Shown here: piece after piece, positions 54,875-62,167 of the stretch | Numbering within the stretch: position 1 is the stretch's first letter | How the letters are laid out: every line of letters starts with the position of its first letter | Source of the DNA: Siccirubricoccus soli | Lineage (GTDB): Bacteria > Pseudomonadota > Alphaproteobacteria > Acetobacterales > Acetobacteraceae | Assembly (NCBI RefSeq): GCF_024178315.1 | Contig: NZ_JAMZIK010000099.1 | Coordinates: 1-63,172, forward strand | Reading direction: 5' to 3' | Length of the DNA: 63,172 bases | Notes under the pieces: model-generated | Database searches by the model: none | Told to the model about the DNA's origin: nothing | The model's input: the letters and a program-made list of their open reading frames with translations, nothing else | Translations under genes and position numbers: made by a program

Positions 54875-55483
54875 TCAGGCCGAGGCGGGTCCGGGGCGGA
54901 CGCGCCGCAGTCTCGGCAGCGCCGGGGCGTCGGCCCCGGTCTCCTCCGCCTCACGACGATCGTTCGCCGGATCGCCGGCCGCTGCATCCGCCTCATGCGT
55001 GACCGCGATGAGGCGGAGGGTTTCGGCGGTACCGTCGCGGCGGATGGCCGTGACCGCCGCACCGGCTGCGTGGCCCAGCAGGGCGAGGCCATGCGGCGCC
55101 GTCACCGGCAAGGTCCATCCGGCCGGCGAGTGCTGCGGCGGGAGCACGAGCACGCGCCCTTCCGCCGTGCCGCCATCGACCGAGAAGACGACGCGCGAAC
55201 CGAGCGAGGCAATGCTTGGCACGGCCGCATCGACCGGCAGCATGCGCGACTGCTCCAGCTTGGTGAGCAGCGCCGCATAGACCACCCCGGTCGGCGAGAG
55301 TCGCAGCCGCGCGAAGCGCTCCAGGGCTGTGAAGTCGCGCACCGACAAGACGGGAGTGCCCACGGTGATGGGGCGCGACGATGCCGTGGCCGGCGCCGCG
55401 GCGGTGTCGCAGGCGTAGCAGATGTCGGCGGGGGCAGCGACGGCGTTGCCGCAGACGGCGCAGATCGAGACCTGGAATGTCAC
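54875..55483 (-). CDS. GreA/Rnk-domain protein with N-terminal zinc ribbon
   Basis: 202 residues. Residues 8-26 hold two CxxC pairs (CAVCG and CYAC), a rubredoxin-like zinc knuckle. Residues 38-170 form a Rnk/GreA C-terminal-like domain: VLSVRDFTALERFARLRL, LLTKLEQSRML, LGSRVVFSVDGGTAEGRVLV and TAPHGLALLGHAAGAAVTAI. An acidic and Arg-rich tail follows. GTG 55483 has GGAGG 7 bases upstream and places the zinc knuckle at the very start; the longer frame is unlikely. It is probably cotranscribed with the downstream rnk gene. The fusion is not one I recognise. Confidence 0.78.
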   Translation of the reverse strand: MTFQVSICAVCGNAVAAPADICYACDTAAAPATASSRPITVGTPVLSVRDFTALERFARLRLSPTGVVYAALLTKLEQSRMLPVDAAVPSIASLGSRVVFSVDGGTAEGRVLVLPPQHSPAGWTLPVTAPHGLALLGHAAGAAVTAIRRDGTAETLRLIAVTHEADAAAGDPANDRREAEETGADAPALPRLRRVRPGPASA

Positions 55484-56138
55484 GGGCAGTCCTCCGGATA
55501 GGATGACGCGCGGCTCACCGCGGCGGCGGAGGCAATGCGTCACACTGTTGCGTTGGGGAGGGAGTCCCCGGGCCGGAGGGCGCGCCGACGGCGCGCACGG
55601 TCAGGCCCGGGGCTGAGAGCCCGCGAGCAGATTTCCCGCGTGAAGCAGGAAGCGGCAGCGATGAACCGGGATGGACCGCATGGCGCTCTGAAGATGGCGC
55701 ATTGGACCGGCAGTATCAATAGCGGCCACCCTGGGCCGGGCTGGGGGCGAGCCGCGCCTTCCGGGAGCGGGTGCTGGGCCGCCAGACACAACCGGCACAG
55801 GCCTCCCCGAAGCAGGCGGTGCTACGGCAAGACCCCGATGCAGACCTTCCTCAGCGCCATCCCACCGGCCGGGGAGAGGATCATGCGCCACCGACCACGG
55901 CAGACACGCTCATCGGCCCGCACAACCAATGCCACTTGGCGGATCGAGCCCGGCTGATTCGGTTGAAGGGGCGCTGTCACTTCCCTGAACGCTGTGCCTC
56001 CTCCGCTCCTGCCAAGCGGAGTGGCCGCTGGACCCCTGGGGTCGGCAAGTCGAACGGCCGGGTCCGAGATCATGATTTCCAGGGGCCCTTGGCGGGAAGC
56101 TGGGGAATGGCGCGGCGCTGCCGCGACGCCCCTCCCGA
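55484..56138. other. 655-base spacer between trpF and the inserted Rnk genes
   Basis: No frame on either strand looks like a protein. It should contain the promoter for the zinc-ribbon gene. At 56071-56095 a truncated family B-like stretch (TCCAGGGGCCC and TTGGCGGG) lies about 45 bases downstream of the trpF stop. The rest shows no recognisable element or attachment site. Confidence 0.4.
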
Positions 56139-56777
56139 TCAGCCGCCCCTGGCCGCCGCCACGAAGGCCGCGATCCGCGCCGGGTCCTTCACCCCCCGCG
56201 CCTTCTCGACGCCAGAGGACACATCCACCCCCGGCGCCCCGCTCTGCCGCAGCGCCTCCGCCACGCTCTCCGGCGTCAGCCCGCCCGCCAGCAGCCAGGG
56301 GCGCGGGATCACCCGCCCCGCCGTCAGCCGCCAGTCGAAGGGCGCGGCATTGCCGCCGGGCAGCGTCGCCCCCGGCGGCGGCTTGGCGTCCAGCAGGAAG
56401 CGGTCCGTGACCGGCGCGAAATCCGCCAGCGCCGCCAGATCCCCGGGCGTCGCGATGCCCAGCGCCTTCATCACCGGCAGGCCGAAGCGCGCCTTGATGG
56501 CCGCGACGCGCGCCGGATCCTCCGCGCCATGGAGCTGGATGAGGTCCAGCCTCACCGCCGCCAGCACCGCCTCGATCAGCGCATCCTCGGGGTCCACGAA
56601 CAGCCCGGTGCGCAGCGGCCCGCCCTCGGCCCGCGCGGACAGCCCGGCCGCCACCGCCGGCGTCACCGCCCGCGGGGAGGGCGGGTAGAAGACGAAGCCC
56701 AGCAGATCGGCGCCCGCCGCCACCGCGGCGTCGAACCCCGCCGCGTCATTCACCCCGCAGATCTTGACGAGAGTCAT
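56139..56777 (-). CDS. trpF: Phosphoribosylanthranilate isomerase
   Basis: 212-residue TIM barrel of tryptophan synthesis. [19 protein letters not shown] contains the catalytic Cys and [14 protein letters not shown] follows. [26 protein letters not shown] with the catalytic Asp, and [16 protein letters not shown] and [16 protein letters not shown] complete the set. The start overlaps the pyrF stop as ATGA. It is separated from trpB by about 2.4 kb containing two Rnk-like genes and a broken copy of its own 3' end. Confidence 0.95.
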   Translation of the reverse strand: MTLVKICGVNDAAGFDAAVAAGADLLGFVFYPPSPRAVTPAVAAGLSARAEGGPLRTGLFVDPEDALIEAVLAAVRLDLIQLHGAEDPARVAAIKARFGLPVMKALGIATPGDLAALADFAPVTDRFLLDAKPPPGATLPGGNAAPFDWRLTAGRVIPRPWLLAGGLTPESVAEALRQSGAPGVDVSSGVEKARGVKDPARIAAFVAAARGG

Positions 56778-57487
56778 CCCGGCAGCCCCGCCGCAATCCC
56801 CGCCAGCGCCGCCACCGGATCCGCCGCGCCGGTGATGGGCCGGCCGATCACCAGCCAATCCGCCCCCGCCGCCACCGCCTCGGCCGGCGTCGCGGTGCGG
56901 GCCTGGTCGCCGGCCGCGCTGCCCGCCGGCCGCACGCCCGGCACCACCAGCAGCGGCGCTTCGCCGAAGGCATCGCGGATCGGTCCCACTTCGCGCGGGG
57001 AGCAGACCAGCCCATCCGCCCCGGCCGCAAGCGCCAGCCGCGCCAGCCGCAGCACCTGCTGCACCGGCCCGCCGGCCACCCCCGTCTCGGACAAGGCGGC
57101 GGCGTCGAGGCTGGTCAGCACCGTCACCGCCAGCAGGATGGGTCGCGCCGCGCCCGCCGCCTCCGCCGCCTCCCGCGCCGCCGCCACCATGGCCGCGCCG
57201 CCCGCCGCATGCAGCGTCAGCATCGCCGGCCGCAGCGGCAGCAGGCTGCGCACCGCGCCGGCCACGGTGTTCGGGATGTCATGCAGCTTCAGGTCGAGGA
57301 AGACCGGCGCCAGCGGCGCCACCTGCCGCACCGCCTCCGGCCCCGCGGCGGTGAACAGCTCCAGCCCCAGCTTCACCGCACCGCAGCCGGGCGCCAGGGT
57401 GTGCGCCAGCGCCATGGCCCGCGCCGGGTCCGACGTGTCGATCGCCGGAATGATCCGGTCCGCAGCGCGCGCAGGGCGGGGGAGCAT
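56774..57487 (-). CDS. pyrF: Orotidine 5'-phosphate decarboxylase
   Basis: 237-residue TIM barrel making [20 protein letters not shown] is the N-terminal block. The catalytic D-x-K-x2-D tetrad is in [17 protein letters not shown] (about 70-80), and [10 protein letters not shown] and [14 protein letters not shown] bind phosphate. It lies between lapA and trpF, as in many alphaproteobacteria, with a 4-base overlap to trpF. Confidence 0.95.
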   Translation of the reverse strand: MLPRPARAADRIIPAIDTSDPARAMALAHTLAPGCGAVKLGLELFTAAGPEAVRQVAPLAPVFLDLKLHDIPNTVAGAVRSLLPLRPAMLTLHAAGGAAMVAAAREAAEAAGAARPILLAVTVLTSLDAAALSETGVAGGPVQQVLRLARLALAAGADGLVCSPREVGPIRDAFGEAPLLVVPGVRPAGSAAGDQARTATPAEAVAAGADWLVIGRPITGAADPVAALAGIAAGLPG

Positions 57488-57495
57488 GTGGCCGC

Positions 57496-57837
57496 TCAGG
57501 CCGCCGGGCGGGTGATGCGGGCCAGGCTGTTGGCCGGCGGCGGCACCGGCCCCACCTCCCGCGCCTCCTTGGCGCGCAACTCGGCCACCTCCCCCTGCAG
57601 AATGCGGTTGGTGTTCTCCAGCGCCTTCGCCCGGCGCCGATAGGGCAGCGCCGCCGCCCAGGCGATGAAGGCGCCGAACAGGAAGAACACCGCGGCGATC
57701 AGCAGCACCGCGACGGAGAGCGGCACCGCCCAGGCCAGGTCGAAGGGCCAGAGGCGCAGCGCCACCTCCTCCCGGTTCGAGAGCCCGAACAGCACCAGCA
57801 AAATCAGCAGCGGCGCCAGCAGAATCAGTCGGAACAT
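57496..57837 (-). CDS. LapA-domain (DUF1049) membrane protein
   Basis: 113-residue protein with two N-terminal membrane helices (about 2-20 and 36-62, with the segment [17 protein letters not shown] between them) and a cytoplasmic coiled-coil tail (about 65-105). This is the LapA layout; in E. coli LapA/LapB help control LPS synthesis through FtsH. It lies 3 bases after ihfB, and the same order is conserved in relatives. Confidence 0.9.
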   Translation of the reverse strand: MFRLILLAPLLILLVLFGLSNREEVALRLWPFDLAWAVPLSVAVLLIAAVFFLFGAFIAWAAALPYRRRAKALENTNRILQGEVAELRAKEAREVGPVPPPANSLARITRPAA

Positions 57838-57840
57838 GCG

Positions 57841-58158
57841 TTACTCCGCCGCCCGGGCGCGCAAGGGCGCCTGCGGTTCACCACCATTCACCCGCTCCCG
57901 CAGCTCCTTGCCCGGCTTGAAATAGGGCACGGACTTCCCCGCCACCGGCACGGCCGCGCCGGTGCGCGGATTGCGGCCGGTGCGCGGGTCCCGCTGCTTG
58001 GCGGAGAAGGCGCCGAAGCCGCGCAGCTCCACCCGGTCCCCGCGCGCCAGCGCCGCGGTGATTTCGTCGAAGATCGTCGCCACGATCAGCTCTATGTCCG
58101 GCTGGCGCAGATGCGGATTCTCCGCCGCCAATTGCGCGATCAGCTCGCTTTTCGTCAT
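57841..58158 (-). CDS. ihfB: Integration host factor subunit beta
   Basis: 105-residue HU/IHF-fold DNA-bending protein. [40 protein letters not shown] and [20 protein letters not shown] contain the dimer helix, the beta arm and the DNA-intercalating Pro. A short Ala/Arg tail follows. The start at 58158 matches IhfB; five residues upstream are in frame but unlikely. It follows sppA by 21 bases. Confidence 0.95.
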   Translation of the reverse strand: MTKSELIAQLAAENPHLRQPDIELIVATIFDEITAALARGDRVELRGFGAFSAKQRDPRTGRNPRTGAAVPVAGKSVPYFKPGKELRERVNGGEPQAPLRARAAE

Positions 58159-58179
58159 GGCGATCGTCCCCAAACTCCC

Positions 58180-59094
58180 TCAGCCCGGAAGCTGCCAGAG
58201 GAGGCGCGGCCCGTCAACGCCAAGCCATTCTGAAATCACGCTTTTCCAAAAGCCCTGGAACAATGCGCCAAACAGGCGCTCGGCCGGGCCGCGGGTCTCC
58301 ACCTCCCGCACCGGCAGGCTCTCCGGCACCTGCCGTTCCGCCGCCAGCCAGGCCCGGGCCTCCGCCTCGCCGCCGATGGCGTCGATCAGCCCCTCCGCCA
58401 GCGCCTGCCGGCCGGTGAAGACACGGCCATCCGCCAGCGCCCGCACCTTCTCCTCCGGCAGGCGGCGGGCGGCAACGACCTTGGCAAGGAATTGCTCGTA
58501 CATGTCCTGCACCACCGCCTGCAGCGCCGCCCGTCCCTCCGGGCTCAGCGGCTGCAAGGGGTTGGGCTGGGCCTTCAGCGGGCCGGAGACGATGGCCTCG
58601 CCGCGCACGCCGAGCCGCGCCGCCAGCTCCGACACATCCACGGCCTGCAGCAGCACGCCGATGGAACCGGTGACGGTGGAGTCCCGGGCATAGACCCGGT
58701 CCGTGCCCAGCGCCGCCATGTAGGCGGCGGAGGCGGCGGTGCCGCGCATCACCGCGACCACCGGCTTCTTCTCCCGCAGGCGCTGCAGGGTGGCATACAG
58801 CGCCTCCCCACCGCCGACGCTGCCGCCGGGGCTGTCGATGGCGACGATCAGGGCGCGGGTGGCGCGATCCTCGCCCAGCGCCTCCAGCGCCTCGAACAAT
58901 TTGCGGTCATCGCCGATGAAGCCCTGCACAGTGAGGCGGGCGACATGCTCGCGGCCGGGGAAGGACAGGCCGGATTCGCGGGCGGCGAAGGTGAGCGCGC
59001 CGGCCAGCAGCAGCAGCACGGCCAAGCCGCGCCACAGGGCGAGGCGGCGCTTCAGGCGGCGGCGGTCGATCAGGAGGTCGGCGTCGAGGGACAT
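58180..59094 (-). CDS. sppA: Signal peptide peptidase SppA-type S49 protease
   Basis: 304-residue single-domain (short) SppA. A membrane anchor lies at about 20-40. The protease core has IDSPGGSVGGGEALYATLQ, the nucleophilic Ser in GTAASAAYMAALGTDRVYA (about residue 122) and the general-base Lys in SGPLKAQPNPLQPLS (about 174). It degrades cleaved signal peptides and membrane fragments. It stands between brnTA and ihfB; in relatives rpsA is usually close upstream. Confidence 0.93.
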   Translation of the reverse strand: MSLDADLLIDRRRLKRRLALWRGLAVLLLLAGALTFAARESGLSFPGREHVARLTVQGFIGDDRKLFEALEALGEDRATRALIVAIDSPGGSVGGGEALYATLQRLREKKPVVAVMRGTAASAAYMAALGTDRVYARDSTVTGSIGVLLQAVDVSELAARLGVRGEAIVSGPLKAQPNPLQPLSPEGRAALQAVVQDMYEQFLAKVVAARRLPEEKVRALADGRVFTGRQALAEGLIDAIGGEAEARAWLAAERQVPESLPVREVETRGPAERLFGALFQGFWKSVISEWLGVDGPRLLWQLPG

Positions 59095-59244
59095 ACGGGA
59101 TCCGGCGTTTCGGCCAGGATGTTGGGTGGCGGGTGGCGGAGGGCAACGGCTGGGGCTTGGCCCCAGGGTGCCGGCAGCAGGTTGTCGTGGCCATGCCCGC
59201 GCCCCTGAACCCGCCGGCGACCGAACCGGCCCCGGCCTGGCTTG

Positions 59245-59577
59245 CTATTCGGCCGCCGGCGTTTTCCTGGCCTGGCTGTAGGCGCGGAGAATGGCGTTGA
59301 TCCGGGTCTGCCAGCCGCGGCCGGAGGCGCGGAACTCCTCCACCAAATCGGCATCCAGCCTAAGGCTGACCGCGACCTTGGGGCGGGGCATCACCGCCTC
59401 CGCCTTCAGGTACCAATCCTCCGGCACGCCCTGCCAATCGGGATCGGCCGCAATCGACCGCTCCAGCTCGGCCTCGGACATCGCCTCGATACGCGCGGCA
59501 TCGGTGCGGCTCTCCCCGCGCGCGGCGCGGGCGCGCAACTCATCCGCCGAATAGCGCCTGGTAGCGTTCTCTTTCAT
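59245..59577 (-). CDS. brnA: BrnA family antitoxin
   Basis: 110 residues. The C-terminal ribbon-helix-helix segment PKVAVSLRLDADLVEEFRAS and GWQTRINAILRAYSQ (about 67-103) matches BrnA DNA-binding antitoxins, and the N-terminal half binds the toxin. ATG 59577 lies inside the brnT 3' end, giving a 38-base overlap and translational coupling. BrnA neutralises BrnT and, with it, represses its own promoter. Confidence 0.9.
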   Translation of the reverse strand: MKENATRRYSADELRARAARGESRTDAARIEAMSEAELERSIAADPDWQGVPEDWYLKAEAVMPRPKVAVSLRLDADLVEEFRASGRGWQTRINAILRAYSQARKTPAAE

Positions 59578-59815
59578 TCCGCCTAGCCCTCCGGAGCGAA
59601 ATGACCCGGATCGTCTCACCGCGCATGGTGCAAATCGCGGTAGCGCACAGGCCGTTCACCAGCCCCGTCGCCAAAAAGCGTTCTTCGCCGCCAGGTCCCG
59701 GATTGGCAGCGCCGTAAAGATACTCGCCGGCGAAGAGCTGCCAGATATCGAGAAAGTCGAAGCCGTGCTTGGCGATGTTCGACTCCCGCTTAGCCTCGTC
59801 CCAAATGAACTCCAT
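59540..59815 (-). CDS. brnT: BrnT family toxin (RelE-like ribonuclease)
   Basis: 91-residue toxin. MEFIWDEAKRESNIAKHGFD is the BrnT N-terminus, and IRVISLRRARRNERERYQAL carries the basic catalytic cluster. BrnT in Brucella cleaves RNA and arrests translation. It lies upstream of brnA, the usual order for this system. It is inserted between rpsA and sppA. Confidence 0.92.
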   Translation of the reverse strand: MEFIWDEAKRESNIAKHGFDFLDIWQLFAGEYLYGAANPGPGGEERFLATGLVNGLCATAICTMRGETIRVISLRRARRNERERYQALFGG

Positions 59816-59898
59816 GATGGTCGCCCCTCACGCGACGGCCCCGGAAGGGCCTCCGATAGGTCGACTGCATGGGTTCCTCCGCTTGGCTGCACACAAAA

Positions 59899-59908
59899 TG
59901 TATATACA
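59899..59908. promoter_or_regulatory. Perfect palindrome TGTATATACA, probable brnTA operator
   Basis: A 10-bp perfect palindrome about 84 bases upstream of brnT, in the only AT-rich stretch nearby. On the minus strand TATACA within it can serve as a -10 box, with ACTTGC 17 bases upstream. An operator over the -10 box fits BrnA autorepression. Confidence 0.55.
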
Positions 59909-59943
59909 GACCCACCTCACTGCAAGTCTTGCGTTGCCGCCAA

Positions 59944-59976
59944 CGAAAAACGGCCGGCGGGTTGCCCCGCCGGCCG
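59944..59976 (-). terminator. Rho-independent terminator of rpsA
   Basis: On the minus strand, CGGCCGGCGGGG and CCCGCCGGCCG form a GC-rich stem with a short loop, followed directly by TTTTTCG. It lies about 30 bases after the rpsA stop and separates rpsA from brnTA. Confidence 0.85.
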
Positions 59977-60005
59977 CTGCGCCGAAGCCCCGAAGGGGTG
60001 TCGGC

Positions 60006-61724
60006 CTACTCCTCGCCGGCCAGTTCGCGGCGGCGGCGGATGGCGGCACCCAGGATGTCGCCGAGGGAGGCGCCGGAGTCGGTCGAGCCGTACTCCTTCA
60101 TCGCCTCGCGCTCCTCCTCGATCTCCTTGCCCTTGATGGTCAGGGAGAGGCGGCGGGCAGCGCGGTCCACGGCCACGACCTTGGCATCCACCTTCTCGCC
60201 CACCGCGAACTTCTCGGGGCGCTGGTCGCCGCGGTCGCGGGCCAGCTCGGCGCGGCGGATGAAGCCGGTCAGCACATCGTCCACCTTCACCTCGATGCCA
60301 TTCGCCTGAACGGCGGTGACGACGCAGGTGACAATGTCGTTCTTCTTGACCTTGTCCAGCACCTCGGCCGCCGGATCGGCCTGGAGCTGCTTGATGCCGA
60401 GGGAGATGCGCTCCTTCTCGACGTCAACATCCAGCACCTTGGCCTTGACGACCTGGCCCTTCTCGTAATGGGCCATGGCCTGCTCGCCCGGCTCGTCCCA
60501 GGAGATGTCGGACATGTGGACCATGCCGTCGATATCCGGGCCGATCCCGATGAAGAGGCCGAACTCGGTGATGTTCCGGATCTCGCCCTCGACCTCGGAG
60601 CCCGGCGGATGGGCCTCGAGGAACAGCTCCCAGGGGTTGCCCTGGGCCTGCTTCAGGCCGAGCGAGATGCGGCGCTTCGGCTCGTCCACGTCGAGGATCA
60701 TCACGTCCACTTCCTGCGAAGTGGCGACGATCTTGCCCGGATGGACGTTCTTCTTGGTCCAGCTCATCTCGGAGACATGGACCAGGCCCTCGACCCCCGG
60801 CTCCAGCTCCACGAAGGCGCCGTAGTCGGTGATGTTGGTGACGCGGCCGCTGAACTTGGCGCCGACCGGGTACTTGATGGCGACGCCATCCCACGGGTCG
60901 GACATCAGCTGCTTCATGCCGAGGCTGATGCGCTGGGTCTCCGAGTTGAAGCGGATGACCTGCACCTTCACCGGCTGGCCGATGGTCAGCGCCTCGCTCG
61001 GGTGGTTGATGCGGCGCCAGGCGATGTCGGTGACGTGCAGCAGCCCGTCCACGCCGCCGAGGTCGACGAACGCACCGTAATCGGTGATGTTCTTCACCAC
61101 GCCGTCGAGGATCATGCCCTCCTTCAGGCCCTGGATCAGCTCGCTGCGCTGCTCGGCGCGAGTCTCCTCCAGCACCGCGCGGCGCGACACCACGATGTTG
61201 CCGCGGGCCCGGTCCATCTTGAGGATCTGGAAGGGCTGCGGGCTGCCCATCAGCGGGCCGACATCGCGCACCGGGCGGATATCGACCTGGGAGCCGGGGA
61301 GGAAGGCCACCGCACCGCCGAGATCGACGGTGAAGCCGCCCTTCACCCGGCCGAAGATCACGCCGTTGACGCGCTGATTGGCCTGGTAAGCCTTCTCGAG
61401 GTTGGTCCAGGCCTCCTCGCGCCGCGCCTTCTCGCGCGACAGGACGATGGAGCCGTCCCGGTCCTCGTAGCGCTCGACGAAGAGCTCCACGACGTCGCCG
61501 GCCTTGATCTCCGGCTTCTGCCCCTGCGGGGCGAATTCCTTGAGGGGAACGCGCCCCTCGCTCTTCAACCCTACATCGACCACGGCGAAATCATCATCCA
61601 CGCGGATGATCCGGCCGGTGACGACGGAGCCGGCGAAGCCGGTATCCGGGCCGAGCGTGGCGTCGAGCAGGGCGGCAAAGTCTTCGGTCCCCGCGCTGGG
61701 CGCGAGGGTGGTGGCAGATGCCAT
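60006..61724 (-). CDS. rpsA: 30S ribosomal protein S1
   Basis: 572 residues with six S1 (OB-fold) repeats. Repeats 3-6 are clear from recurring GAFVDLGGVDGLLHVTDIAW, GAFVELEPGVEGLVHVSEMS and GLFIGIGPDIDGMVHMSDIS segments; the first two are the ribosome-binding, more divergent ones. S1 brings mRNA to the 30S subunit. The C-terminus ends in an Arg/Glu-rich tail. The start at 61724 (MASATTLAPSAGTEDFAALL) gives normal length. Confidence 0.97.
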   Translation of the reverse strand: MASATTLAPSAGTEDFAALLDATLGPDTGFAGSVVTGRIIRVDDDFAVVDVGLKSEGRVPLKEFAPQGQKPEIKAGDVVELFVERYEDRDGSIVLSREKARREEAWTNLEKAYQANQRVNGVIFGRVKGGFTVDLGGAVAFLPGSQVDIRPVRDVGPLMGSPQPFQILKMDRARGNIVVSRRAVLEETRAEQRSELIQGLKEGMILDGVVKNITDYGAFVDLGGVDGLLHVTDIAWRRINHPSEALTIGQPVKVQVIRFNSETQRISLGMKQLMSDPWDGVAIKYPVGAKFSGRVTNITDYGAFVELEPGVEGLVHVSEMSWTKKNVHPGKIVATSQEVDVMILDVDEPKRRISLGLKQAQGNPWELFLEAHPPGSEVEGEIRNITEFGLFIGIGPDIDGMVHMSDISWDEPGEQAMAHYEKGQVVKAKVLDVDVEKERISLGIKQLQADPAAEVLDKVKKNDIVTCVVTAVQANGIEVKVDDVLTGFIRRAELARDRGDQRPEKFAVGEKVDAKVVAVDRAARRLSLTIKGKEIEEEREAMKEYGSTDSGASLGDILGAAIRRRRELAGEE

Positions 61725-61919
61725 GCGGTCTCTGGTTCCTGGAAGGGCCCGCCCCTGGGGGAACGGGTCGGTGTCCTGCGCTCCCGCCTGAGATGCGGGC
61801 ACGGCTTGGTCCGGCGGGCAGCTTATGGTGCCGAGGACCCGGATGCGGGGCGGCGTGACGGCCCGTCCCTTTCCGGTCCGCCAATGACGGCGGGCTGGCG
61901 GCATGGACCGCCGGCGGAG

Positions 61920-61948
61920 TCGCTAATCCATTGACGACGCAAGGTCAA
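61920..61948 (-). promoter_or_regulatory. Probable rpsA promoter
   Basis: On the minus strand TTGACC (61948-61943) and TAGCGA (61925-61920) are 17 bases apart. Transcription from about 61913 would give a leader of about 190 bases before rpsA, long enough for feedback control by S1. Confidence 0.55.
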
Positions 61949-62167
61949 GCGGAAAACGACCGCCGCGGTGCAGCATTCCGCCGACTCAGCAGGCCCGCCC
62001 CGGCGCAGCCACGCCCAGGCGCCTGCGGCACACCGCCGCGCCGGGGAGGGCGGCCCCGGATCTCCCACCGAACGCTGCGCGGTCCCGGGAGGCCGGCCTC
62101 CGGCGGCCTCGCACAGCCTAGCCGGCCGCCCCCGGAAGGAGGGCGGCGCGGCCGCTTCGGCAGGCGC
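61949..62167. other. Spacer upstream of rpsA with family C-like remnants
   Basis: No gene seen. The words GCCTCGCACAGCCTAGCCGGCC near 62105-62126 and a TCCC/GGGA stem at 62062-62090 resemble the second half and the first stem of family C, in degenerate form. Confidence 0.4.
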
